Assembly (NCBI GenBank): GCA_023430045.1 | Contig: JAEZCF010000094.1 | Coordinates: 1-61,869 of the forward strand | Length of the DNA stretch: 61,869 nucleotides | Source of the DNA: Pseudomonadota bacterium | Lineage (GTDB): Bacteria > Pseudomonadota > Gammaproteobacteria > Xanthomonadales > Xanthomonadaceae | Direction: 5' to 3' | Part shown: piece by piece, positions 45,048 to 54,518 of the stretch | Layout: the number at the start of each line of letters is the position of its first letter | Position numbering within the stretch: the first letter of the stretch is position 1 | Program-made: the position numbers and the translations under genes | Notes under the pieces: generated by a model | The model's database searches: none | The model's input: the letters and a program-made list of their open reading frames with translations, nothing else | What the model was told of the DNA's origin: nothing

Positions 45048-46162
45048 GCCGCCACCCAATGCGCACCCGGCGACGTGAGCCGCTCATGCGCCAGCACGCG
45101 GTCCAGAACCGCTTCGACATCCTCCATTACCTGCAACTGAAGTCCGACATCAATCCAGATCGCATGCGGCAGGGATTTCAGGAAGCGGCGGATGTTCTGC
45201 GCGAAGCGAGCCTTTTCCTCGACATCCAGGGTGAAGCGCATGCCACCGAAAATTCCCGCCATCAGGTCCGCCAGGCCGCCGCCGTGGCGCACCATCCGTA
45301 GCAGTGCAGCCAGCAGCATGGGCTGATCGACGCCGATACGCTCCATCAGTGCAGGCTGCCAGCAGGTGGCGATCAGCAGGTGATCGGCTGAACGCAGCGT
45401 CGTCAGCTGGCGCACGCGCTGCAGCAGCAGCCCGAACTCGACGCGCGTGCAGCTTGGATCCAGCGCGTACATGTCTGCCGCCAGCGCCTGTTCGATGAAG
45501 CCGACCACACGGGTACGGCGCTCGAACCCGTAAAGCTCCACCCATTGTTCATAGGCATCCAGGGGTTCGCCACCGGCCAGGAATTCCCGGTATGTGTGAC
45601 GCAACTGCGCGGCCGTGGCACCCAATGGCGCTGCATGCACGCGCGCCTTAAGCGCCACGTTCAGGCCGGCGCGAACATCGCGGCCCTTGCCGTCGGGTTC
45701 TTCCAGCAATGCGTCGTGCAATATGGACAGCTCGTTGCGGATGTCCTCCAGCTCGGCTTCGGACATCAGCATGCGCAACACCGCCACGGCGTCGCTGGGA
45801 TCGGGGAACACACTCGCGAGCAGCGCGCGCAGTGCCGCCAGGTTCTTCATCGGAAGCTGCTTGAGCTGCAGACGTAAGGCGGCCAGCTTTTCGGGGCCTT
45901 TCGGCTCCAGTACGTGATCAAGCCACACCTGGTCGCGCATATCGTTGCCTTCGGCTTCCTTCGCTCTGCTTCGGCGCAGGCTGGACAGCAGGCCGGACAG
46001 ATCGTCATTCAGCTCGAATGCCTGATGCAGCGCGGTCTTGCGGAGCGAGGCGACACGTTCTGATGTGTTGTCTGATTCGTCGGTCGCTATCTCCATGCCT
46101 TTCTGTACGGCAGCGCGCTGGGGGCTTATGGCGCGTGACAGCGACGTATCAATAATTGCCAT
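45044..46162 (-). CDS. sctW: SctW gatekeeper (InvE-like, YopN-TyeA fused)
   Basis: A 372-residue cytosolic regulator that holds back effector export until translocators have gone. InvE is also 372 residues. The N-terminal part is the HrpJ/YopN domain (ALHQAFELNDDLSGLLSSLR) and the last 90 residues form the TyeA-like domain (RFLKSLPHAIWIDVGLQLQV, MEDVEAVLDRVLAHE). The two are fused, as in InvE and MxiC, and not split as in Yersinia. The ATG at 46162 lies just inside the end of sctC. Confidence 0.94.
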   Translation of the reverse strand: MAIIDTSLSRAISPQRAAVQKGMEIATDESDNTSERVASLRKTALHQAFELNDDLSGLLSSLRRSRAKEAEGNDMRDQVWLDHVLEPKGPEKLAALRLQLKQLPMKNLAALRALLASVFPDPSDAVAVLRMLMSEAELEDIRNELSILHDALLEEPDGKGRDVRAGLNVALKARVHAAPLGATAAQLRHTYREFLAGGEPLDAYEQWVELYGFERRTRVVGFIEQALAADMYALDPSCTRVEFGLLLQRVRQLTTLRSADHLLIATCWQPALMERIGVDQPMLLAALLRMVRHGGGLADLMAGIFGGMRFTLDVEEKARFAQNIRRFLKSLPHAIWIDVGLQLQVMEDVEAVLDRVLAHERLTSPGAHWVAA

Positions 46163-47870
46163 CAATCGCACCTCGCACGGTGTCATTGACGCGCTGGTAA
46201 TGCGCCGGCAGCGGCAGGTTGATCGCGTCGATGCCGTTGAAGCCGGCATCCGGAAGCAGATCCTGCGGACCGCGCACCCTTGGCTGGATCAGGAACACGC
46301 GGACCAGCTCATGGGTGCGTTCATTACGGTGCCGGAAGATGTTCCCCAGCCAGGGGATGCGGCGCAGGCCCGGAATGTCGCTGCGGTCGCGAGAGTGTTC
46401 CTGTCGTGTATAGCCGCCGACCAGCAGGCTGAGCCGATGCGGCACACGCGCCACGGTGTCGATGGAGGTACGGTTGATGATAGGCAGCCCTTCCACCTCC
46501 TTTCCGCTGGAGGTTCCATCCTCGATCTTGAGCTGCATTTCCACTTCGTCGTCGGGTGACACGCGTGGCAGCACGCTGACCAGCGTGCCGTAGGTGACCG
46601 CTTCCAGCGATGCCGCCCGCTCGGCTTCCAGGCGCGCATAGAAGGTGCTGTTGCTGTCGAAGTGCGCCATGACGTTCTCTTGGGTCAGCAGCACCGGACG
46701 CGAGACAACGCTGGCGTGGCCGCGTTCGGACAGCGCGGACACCGAAGCCAGGAACCGCTCGCCGTCCAGGGTCGACGAAGCGCCATTGAAGCCCACACCC
46801 AGGCGTCCTCCCACACCTACTCCGCCGGACCATTTCACGCCCAGCGCATCCAGTTCGTTCTTGTGCACATCGATGATCCACAGTGACAGCTCGACCTGTC
46901 TCCGCGGCAGATCCAGTTCGGCGACCAGTTGCTTCACTTTCTGGATGCCGCTCAACGTGCCGCGTACGATCAGGCTGTTGGTTTCCGGATAGGCGATGAC
47001 GACGGTGGGTGGCATCGTGGCCGCCGCCGCGGTGCGACGCACGTCGACGCTGCCAGCTGGCTGCTCCGGCGCCCTGCCCTGGCGTGTCGCCCTGGCTTCT
47101 TCGCTGGCCGGATCCTGCGCCGGACTGCCCGCGTCGGGTTGCCGCACGACGATGTCGGCCACACCGGAATCGCCGAGCACGCGTGCCAGCGATTCGGCCA
47201 TGCCCGGCAGCTGGGTGTCCCAGTCGCGTACGCCGTAACGCCGGCCCTGTGCGAAGCTGTTGCGCAGCGGAATCACCTCGACATGCTCGGCGCGTGCGTC
47301 CGCCCCGCGATACAGCTCATCCAGGTATCGCGCGGCATTGATCACGATATCCACGTACACGGGCGGACCGGATACGTAGAAGGTCCCTTCGCTGCTCCCG
47401 CCGCGTACGCCATGACGTGCGTCGGCGAGTCGCGTGCGCCGCAGGAAATCGTTCAGCACGGCGATGGAGGCGTGCTGCATGTGTCCGACCGCGTTGCGCG
47501 TTTCGCCGGCATCGTAGACGTACAACGTCTGTCCATCGGTGTACCAGACCATGCCCAGGTCCCGCGATACCTGGTCCAGCACCGCGCGTGGATCGCGCAG
47601 GTTGAAGCTGCCTTCGATTCGCTTCTTCTGTGCCCTGGCGCTGACGATCACCGGCAGCTGCATCTGTGCCGCAACCGACTGCAGCAATAGGCTCACGCCA
47701 TCCCCACGGGAGACGAACGTGGTATCGGTCGACAGAGCGCCACGCCGGCTGATGGCGGTGTTCTCGAGCGGTGTGGTGTTTACGGCATCGTCCTGGGCCA
47801 GGACCGGACTGGACCATGCGCAGGAAAGCAACGCCCCGATGAAAAGGAGAAGGGATGGGCAACGGTTCAC
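46149..47870 (-). CDS. sctC: SctC outer-membrane secretin (InvG-like)
   Basis: A 573-residue secretin that forms the outer-membrane ring. The signal peptide is residues 1-24 (CPSLLLFIGALLSCAWSSPVLA). N-terminal ring domains follow (VDIVINAARYLDELYRGA; LIVRGTLSGIQKVKQLVAEL), and then the secretin domain (LDALGVKWSGGVGVGG; SVLPRVSPDDEVEMQLKIED; GLRRIPWLGNIFRH). The start is a GTG at 47870 that overlaps the stop of the AraC gene (GTGA); a longer frame runs back into that gene. InvG needs the pilotin InvH, and no pilotin gene is visible in this locus. Confidence 0.95.
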   Translation of the reverse strand: MNRCPSLLLFIGALLSCAWSSPVLAQDDAVNTTPLENTAISRRGALSTDTTFVSRGDGVSLLLQSVAAQMQLPVIVSARAQKKRIEGSFNLRDPRAVLDQVSRDLGMVWYTDGQTLYVYDAGETRNAVGHMQHASIAVLNDFLRRTRLADARHGVRGGSSEGTFYVSGPPVYVDIVINAARYLDELYRGADARAEHVEVIPLRNSFAQGRRYGVRDWDTQLPGMAESLARVLGDSGVADIVVRQPDAGSPAQDPASEEARATRQGRAPEQPAGSVDVRRTAAAATMPPTVVIAYPETNSLIVRGTLSGIQKVKQLVAELDLPRRQVELSLWIIDVHKNELDALGVKWSGGVGVGGRLGVGFNGASSTLDGERFLASVSALSERGHASVVSRPVLLTQENVMAHFDSNSTFYARLEAERAASLEAVTYGTLVSVLPRVSPDDEVEMQLKIEDGTSSGKEVEGLPIINRTSIDTVARVPHRLSLLVGGYTRQEHSRDRSDIPGLRRIPWLGNIFRHRNERTHELVRVFLIQPRVRGPQDLLPDAGFNGIDAINLPLPAHYQRVNDTVRGAIDGNY

Positions 47871-48625
47871 GGCGAATTTACGAGATGGAAGATCGAACTG
47901 GGCGAGCGGCCGAGCAGCGATTTGATCTCGCTGCAGAAATGCGACGGCGAGGAAAACCCGAAATCCGAGGACAGGCGGGTGAAGGTGTGGCGGGTATCGG
48001 CATAGCGGTGCAGCACGCGGCCTGCACGCAGCAGGCGCAGTTGTTCCTTCAGCGAACGGCCGAAGGCCTTGCGTCCGATACGACGGAACTGCGCGACGGA
48101 TAGGCCGTAGCGATCCGCCAACTGCTGCACGCCGAGGTCCGGGTGCTCCAGCACGAAACGCACCAGCTGGTAGGGTTCGCGGACCGCCCATGCCGAAGCG
48201 GCCAGGCGGAATTCCGGATCGTCGCCCAGCAGCTGCTCCATGAGCCAGTGGCGTGCCGTGGCGGCATCTCGCAGGTCACGTGGCGCGGTGAGGACGACAG
48301 GCAATCGGCGGTCGTCCGGCAGCGGTCGCTGCAGGCTCATCGCATGGTCGTGGAAGGCCAGCAGGCGGCTCGGTTCGCTGCCTACCGGGCAGGCCCTGAA
48401 GCCGCTGCCCCACAGCTGCACCGGGCGGCTGCCGGCGGAGACGAGCAGGGTACCGCCACGTGTCACTGCATGACGGTGACGGGAGGCGGCCTGGCCGATG
48501 CCGAGCTGAACGTAGCCGTCGTCGATGCCGGCGACAAGCAGCAGGGATTCACCGCGCGACAGCAACCCGGAAAACCCAGCAGGGCTGGCGTGTGGATCTG
48601 CGGAAGGAAATACACGGTACGTCAT
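47867..48625 (-). CDS. invF: AraC-family transcription activator of the T3SS (InvF position)
   Basis: A 252-residue regulator. The N-terminal 140 residues resemble the InvF/MxiE-type sensor part (LLVSAGSRPVQLWGSGFRAC), and the C-terminal 110 residues are a double helix-turn-helix AraC domain (VQQLADRYGLSVAQFRRIGR; LSSDFGFSSPSHFCSEIKSLLGRSP). It heads the locus as invF does in SPI-1 and is coupled to sctC by a GTGA overlap. InvF acts with SicA, and a SicA homologue is present. The start codon has no visible ribosome-binding site and lies inside a perfect inverted repeat (see 48623-48648); a GTG at 48613 is the next choice. Confidence 0.88.
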   Translation of the reverse strand: MTYRVFPSADPHASPAGFSGLLSRGESLLLVAGIDDGYVQLGIGQAASRHRHAVTRGGTLLVSAGSRPVQLWGSGFRACPVGSEPSRLLAFHDHAMSLQRPLPDDRRLPVVLTAPRDLRDAATARHWLMEQLLGDDPEFRLAASAWAVREPYQLVRFVLEHPDLGVQQLADRYGLSVAQFRRIGRKAFGRSLKEQLRLLRAGRVLHRYADTRHTFTRLSSDFGFSSPSHFCSEIKSLLGRSPSSIFHLVNSP

Positions 48626-48648
48626 GACGCAGATGGTGTTGCGTCATG
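48623..48648. promoter_or_regulatory. Perfect 9-bp inverted repeat over the regulator start codon
   Basis: CATGACGCA at 48623-48631 and TGCGTCATG at 48640-48648 are perfect inverted copies with an eight-base spacer. The initiator ATG of the AraC gene lies within the start-proximal arm. It could be an operator for a dimeric repressor or for autoregulation. In the mRNA it could instead form a hairpin that hides the start codon. No similar repeat was noticed before other genes in the window. Confidence 0.7.
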
Positions 48649-48733
48649 GCGGATCGGGCTATGAGCCGAATTGCGATCTTGCTGCGTCGCAGTGGGAGGA
48701 GGCCGGAAGGCTCAGCCCCCTCCCTGCGGCGGA

Positions 48734-50803
48734 CTACAGCTGGGCCAGCGAGGCCACCGCATCGAAGCGCTCCGCCAGCCGCCTGAGCAGCGCCAGGCGA
48801 TTACCGCGTACCGCCAGGTCATCGGCGTTGACCATCACCTGGTCGAAGAACGCATCCACCTGCGGGCGCAGGCGCGCGAGCCGTTCCAGCACGCTGACGT
48901 AGTCCTTGCGATGCAGGCTGGCTCCGGTCTCGTCGATGGCCGCTGCCACGGCTTCGGCAAGTGCGCGCTCGGCCTGTTCCTGGAGCAGCGCCGGATCGAT
49001 CCGGTCGGGAATGTCGATATCGGCCTTGCGCAGGATGTTGCCGATACGCTTGTGGGCAGCCGCCAGGGCAGGCGCTTCCGGCAGTGCGGCAAATGTGCCG
49101 ATCGCGTCAAGACGACGATCAAGGTCGTACAGCGAGGCGGGCTTCAGTTCCGCCACGGCGTTGAAGTGTGCGGCCGGCACGCCCTTGTCGGCGTAGTAGC
49201 CGCGCAGGCGTTCGAGGATGAAGTCATGAAGCTCGCCCACGTCCGCCTGCACGCCGCGCGACGCCAGCCCGGCATTGGCCTGCACCAGCAACGCACGCAG
49301 GTCCAGCTCGAAGCCGCTTTCGATGATCGAGCGCGCCAGCCCCAGGGCAATGCGGCGCAGCGCGAACGGATCCTAGTTGCCGGTGGGCTTCAGGCCTGCC
49401 GCGAAGCCACCGGCCAGGGTGTCGGTACGCTCGGCGATCGCAAGCACCTTGCCCAGCGGCGACAGCGCGATGTCATCGCCACCGAAACGTGGCTGGTAGG
49501 CCTCATCAATGGCCAGTGCGACCTCGGCGGACTCACCGGCGGCCTGTGCGTAGTGGCGGCCGGCGATACCCTGCAGCTCCGGGAATTCGTTGACCATGCG
49601 CGACTGCAGGTCGTTCTTGGCCAGTTGCGCGGCGCGACGCGCCAGACCTGCGTCCACCGCTACCTGCGGCGCGATCGACTCCGCCAGCGCGGCCACGCGC
49701 GCAACCTTGTCGGCCACGCTGCCCAGCTTCGCCTGGTAGGTCACGCTGGCCAGGCCCTCGCCCATCGACTGCAGGCCCTGCTTGAGGTCTTCATCGAAGA
49801 AGAAGCGCGCATCGGCAAAACGCGGACGGATCACGCGCTCGTAGCCCTTGGCCACTTCCATCACATCCTTCGACTCGATGTTGGCGATGCCGATGAATTT
49901 TTCGGTCAGCGTGCCGCCTGCGTCGAGGACCGGGAAGAACTTCTGGTTGATCTCCATGGTTTCGATCAGCGCTTCCTGCGGCACTTCCAGGAAATCGCGT
50001 TCGAAGCCGCACAGCACCGCCGATGGCCATTCGACCAGGTTCACCACCTGCTCCAGGTTGTCATCGGTGATGCGCGCCTGGCCACCGGCTTTCGCGGCGG
50101 CGGCGTTCACTTCAGCGACGATGCGCTCGCGGCGCGCCTGCGGATCCACCAGTACGAATGCCGCGCGCAGCGCCGTCGGATAATCCTGTGCCTGGCCGAG
50201 GCGGATCTCCTGGTCATGCAGGAAACGGTGACCCCGCGTCCTGCGGCCTGCCTGCAGCCCGAACAGTTCGGCGGGCACGACGTCGGTGCCGTGCAGCAGC
50301 ACCAGCCAGTGCACCGGCCGTGCGAAACCCCAGGTATGCGCGCCCCAGCGCATCGGCTTGGGAATCGGCATGCCGGCGATGGCTTCACGCAGCACGTCCG
50401 GAAGCAGCTCGCCCGTGCGCGCCCCGGGCGTCACCGCGCGGTGCACGAAGCGTTCGCCCTTGCCATCGGTGGTTTTCTCCAGCGCGGTCCAGTCGATCCC
50501 GGCCTTGGCGGCGAAACCCTGCAGCGCCCGGGTGGGCTGGCCTTCGGCATCCAGCGCGATGTTCAGGTAAGGGCCCAGCACTTCGCTGCGCTGTTCCGGC
50601 TGCTGCATGCCGACACCCGGCAGCAGCACCGCCAGGCGACGCGGGGTGGACAGCGGACGGGCATCACCCAGCTCCAGCTCCACGCCGCGCTTGCGCAGTC
50701 CTTCGACGATGCCGTCGAAGAAGGCCTGGGCCAGGCCGGGGAGCGCCTTGACCGGCAGCTCTTCGGTGCCCAGTTCGATCAGCAGGGGGGACAGTTGGCT
50801 CAT
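48734..50803 (-). pseudogene. glyS: Glycyl-tRNA synthetase beta subunit with in-frame TAG
   Basis: The full frame would encode 689 residues, exactly the family length, but codon 477 is TAG (49373-49375). Sequence before the stop (GGFAAGLKPTGN) and after it (DPFALRRIALGLARSI) is normal GlyS, and relatives have Lys at the interrupted position, so one base change (AAG to TAG) explains it. The product as read would lack the last 212 residues, including the tRNA anticodon-binding (DALR-like) domain. GlyS is essential in bacteria that use the alpha2beta2 enzyme, so a sequencing error, a suppressor or another glycyl-tRNA synthetase must be considered. The gene follows glyQ, as usual, and its 3' end borders the secretion locus. 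Confidence 0.85.
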
Positions 50804-50875
50804 CGGTTCGATCCTGTGGTGGGGCGCAGCGCGCGACGCGGCCGGCGCCCGGTTGTTCGGGGAAGGCAGCGTGGG

Positions 50876-51790
<915 letters not shown>

Positions 51791-51824
51791 GCGGACGATT
51801 CTTGGCCTGCGAAGGGGGTGCGCT

Positions 51825-51830
51825 AGTATA
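51825..51830 (-). promoter_or_regulatory. Probable -10 element of the glyQ promoter
   Basis: TATACT on the minus strand, 35 bases before the glyQ ATG, is one base away from the sigma-70 consensus. The -35 region is not clear. Confidence 0.45.
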
Positions 51831-51931
51831 ACGAGCGACCACGGCCGGGCGCGGACACCCGCCGCGGCTCCCGGCAACGGCGTTTTTTCGCGTCACCTGT
51901 TTCGAGGAACCTGGCGGATGGCCCTGCACCG

Positions 51932-53746
51932 ATGATGTCATCCCCCGCCAGCACCGTCCCCTTGCCACCTGGCCGGCTGCAGCTCGACCAGGTCGTCGCC
52001 GCCCTGGTCGCCGATGGCCTGGTGGCCGCCCAGGACATCGAACGGGTGCGGTTTTCCGCGCAGGGTGCCCGCAACGCCAGCGAAGTGCATCCCCTGGTAC
52101 TGCTGGCCAACCATAAGCTGGCGGCCACCGGCGGCGGCGAGCTGGGCCTTGAACGGCTGGCCGAGTGGCTGGCCCGGCGCACCGGGGTACGCTACCTGCG
52201 CATCGACCCGACCCGCGTGGATGTGGCAAGCGTCACGTCGCTGGTGTCGCATGCCTATGCCCGTCGTCATCGCTTCCTGCCACTGGCGGTGGACAGCGAA
52301 CGGGTACTGGTGGCCACCAGCGAGCCATTGGCGCAGGAATGGAGCCGCGACCTGCAGCACCTCACCCGGCGCCATATCGAACTGGCGATGGTCAATCCGC
52401 TGGACCTGCATCGCTACACGATGGAGTTCTACGGGGTGACGCGGTCGGTACGCGGCGCCCGCGGCGATGCCCGCGGCGAGGTCAGCAGCACGCTGCCCAG
52501 CTTCGAACAGCTGGTGGAGCTGGGCCGTGCCGGTGACGTCAACGCCGATGACCAGCACATCGTGCACATCGTCGACTGGCTGCTGCAGTACGCCTATGAA
52601 CAGCGTGCCTCGGACATCCATCTGGAGCCACGGCGCGACATGGGGCGCATGCGCTTCCGCATCGATGGTGTGCTGCACAAGGTATTCGAAGTGCCGCCCG
52701 CGGTGATGACCGCGGTGGTCAGCCGCATCAAGGTGCTGGGCCGCATGGACCTGGCCGAGCGCCGACGCCCCCAGGATGGCCGCATCAAGACCCGTTCGCC
52801 GGGTGGCCGCGAAGTCGAAATGCGCCTGAGCACCATGCCCACCGCCTTCGGCGAGAAATGCGTGATGCGCATCTTCGACCCGGATTCGGCGTTCAAGAGC
52901 ATCGACCAGCTGGGTTTCAGTGCCCAGGAAGCGGCCGGGTGGAATGCCCTGGTGGAGCAGCCGCACGGTATCGTGCTGGTGACCGGGCCGACCGGCTCGG
53001 GCAAGACCACCACGCTCTATTCCACCCTGAAACGGCTGGCCACCCCGGACGTGAACGTGTGCACGGTGGAGGACCCGATCGAGATGATCGCGCCGGAATT
53101 CAACCAGATGCAGGTGCAGGCCAACATCGACCTGGATTTCGCCAGCGGCGTGCGCACACTGCTGCGGCAGGACCCGGACATCATCATGATCGGCGAGATA
53201 CGTGACCTGGAAACCGCACAGATGGCGGTGCAGGCCTCGCTCACCGGCCACCTGGTGCTGTCCACGCTGCATACCAACGATGCCGCCTCGGCGGTGACCC
53301 GGCTGCTGGACCTGGGGGTGCCGCACTACCTGCTGGCCTCCACCGTGAACGGAATCCTGGCGCAGCGCCTGGTGCGGACGCTATGCCCCCACTGCAAGGT
53401 GCCGCATGCGCTGGAAGCGGGCGACTGGGCGGCGCTGGCTGATGCCGGTAATGCATATCCAGATGACGCCACGCCGTATCGACCCGTGGGTTGCCTGGAG
53501 TGCCGGCGCACCGGTTTTCTCGGTCGCATCGGCCTGTATGAGTTGCTGCCATTGGGTTCCAGGCTGCGCAGGCTGATCCGGGCCGACATGGATCTGGCCG
53601 GTTTCAGCCGTGCCGCACGCGGCGAAGGCCTGCGCACGCTGCGGCAGGCAGGCCTTGAAAAAGTAGCCATGGGGCTGACTACAATCGAGGAAGTCCTCTC
53701 GGTCGTGCCCCCCGTCGATGAATTCCCAGCCGTTCCTGATCGTTGA
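51932..53746 (+). CDS. GspE/PilB-family secretion or pilus ATPase, orphan
   Basis: A 604-residue ATPase. The N-terminal 160 residues form the GspE/PilB N-domain. The N2 domain follows (RASDIHLEPRRDMGRMRFRI), then Walker A near 352-361 (VTGPTGSGKTTTLYS), the Asp box (CTVEDPIEMIAPEFNQMQV), Walker B (DPDIIMIGEIRDLETAQMA), the His box (STLHTNDAASAVTR), and a zinc tetracysteine motif (CPHC and CLECRRTGFLGR). It could power type II secretion or a type IV pilus, but no other gene of either machine is near. It is divergent from glyQ and overlaps the next gene by 29 bases. Confidence 0.9.
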   Translation: MMSSPASTVPLPPGRLQLDQVVAALVADGLVAAQDIERVRFSAQGARNASEVHPLVLLANHKLAATGGGELGLERLAEWLARRTGVRYLRIDPTRVDVASVTSLVSHAYARRHRFLPLAVDSERVLVATSEPLAQEWSRDLQHLTRRHIELAMVNPLDLHRYTMEFYGVTRSVRGARGDARGEVSSTLPSFEQLVELGRAGDVNADDQHIVHIVDWLLQYAYEQRASDIHLEPRRDMGRMRFRIDGVLHKVFEVPPAVMTAVVSRIKVLGRMDLAERRRPQDGRIKTRSPGGREVEMRLSTMPTAFGEKCVMRIFDPDSAFKSIDQLGFSAQEAAGWNALVEQPHGIVLVTGPTGSGKTTTLYSTLKRLATPDVNVCTVEDPIEMIAPEFNQMQVQANIDLDFASGVRTLLRQDPDIIMIGEIRDLETAQMAVQASLTGHLVLSTLHTNDAASAVTRLLDLGVPHYLLASTVNGILAQRLVRTLCPHCKVPHALEAGDWAALADAGNAYPDDATPYRPVGCLECRRTGFLGRIGLYELLPLGSRLRRLIRADMDLAGFSRAARGEGLRTLRQAGLEKVAMGLTTIEEVLSVVPPVDEFPAVPDR

Positions 53747-54464
53747 GACCGGTCGTCCGCTCGCCGCGTTGCGGCGATACGGGCGTTTCCCGCACTGGAT
53801 CCGTGTCGCTGCCGGCCTGGAGCGGGACGACACCGTGGTGGTGGATGCAGAGAACGGCGAGCCGCTGCCCGATGTACGCGGCTATGCCGGCGTGCTTGTT
53901 ACCGGCTCGGCGGCGTACGTGACCGATCGTGCCGACTGGAGTGAGCGAAGCGCGGCGTGGCTGCGCGGGGCGGTGCACGGCGGCACGCCGGTATTTGGCA
54001 TCTGCTACGGCCACCAGCTGCTGGCCCATGCGCTGGGCGGGCAGGTGGACTACAACCCGGCCGGGCGGGAATCCGGCACCATCGAACTGTCGCTGGATCC
54101 TGCCGCCGGGGATGATCCGCTGTTCAAGGGCCTGCCGGCGCGCTTTCCCGCCCATGCCACCCACCTGCAGAGCGTACTGCGCGCGCCGGACGGGGCAGCG
54201 GTGCTGGCCAGGTCTCCGCTGGACGGCTGCCACGCCTTCCGCTGGGGCGACCGCGCCTGGGGCGTGCAGTTCCATCCGGAATTCGCCACCCACCACATGC
54301 GTGGCTACGTCCGTGCGCGGGCGCAATGCATCGTCCAGCACGGCGGCTGCGCCCGCAGCATCGAACGGGCCGTCACTGCCGCGCCGCTGGCCCGGCAGCT
54401 GCTGCGCCGGTTCGTGCTCCAGGCGCGTCACGCTTCAGGTCATGCCGCTCCAAAACAGGGATAA
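53718..54464 (+). CDS. Class I glutamine amidotransferase-like protein
   Basis: A 248-residue protein of the GATase class I fold. The nucleophile is C96 in PVFGICYGHQLLAHALGG, and the His-x-Glu pair lies in WGVQFHPEFATHHM near residue 186, so the triad is complete. It has no synthetase domain, as in stand-alone members of unknown substrate (GMP synthase glutaminase-like, COG0518). The start lies inside the end of the ATPase gene, which suggests coupled translation. Confidence 0.88.
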   Translation: MNSQPFLIVETGRPLAALRRYGRFPHWIRVAAGLERDDTVVVDAENGEPLPDVRGYAGVLVTGSAAYVTDRADWSERSAAWLRGAVHGGTPVFGICYGHQLLAHALGGQVDYNPAGRESGTIELSLDPAAGDDPLFKGLPARFPAHATHLQSVLRAPDGAAVLARSPLDGCHAFRWGDRAWGVQFHPEFATHHMRGYVRARAQCIVQHGGCARSIERAVTAAPLARQLLRRFVLQARHASGHAAPKQG

Positions 54465-54518
54465 TCAGCGGACGCAGGGAACTGATCCCTGCCCCTCCCC
54501 CCTGTTCTTCGGAATCGT

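Noticed and set aside
23744..48625. Hrp-type (plant pathogen) T3SS as in most Xanthomonas
   Set aside because: Gene order, a PrgI-type needle, SipB/C/D translocators, IacP and IagB all point to the Inv-Mxi-Spa family; no Hrp-specific gene or clear PIP box was seen.
49373..49375. glyS TAG read as pyrrolysine or selenocysteine-like recoding
   Set aside because: There is no downstream stem of the needed kind, and nothing suggests a pyrrolysine system in this family. Nonsense change or sequence error is simpler.
51791..51931. T-box or other riboswitch upstream of glyQ
   Set aside because: Only a short leader with a TATACT box is present. T-boxes are not expected in this group and no motif was seen.
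51932..53746. GspE-like ATPase as part of the T3SS locus
   Set aside because: It belongs to the type II/type IV pilus ATPase family, lies beyond glyS-glyQ on the other strand, and the T3SS already has its own ATPase SctN.
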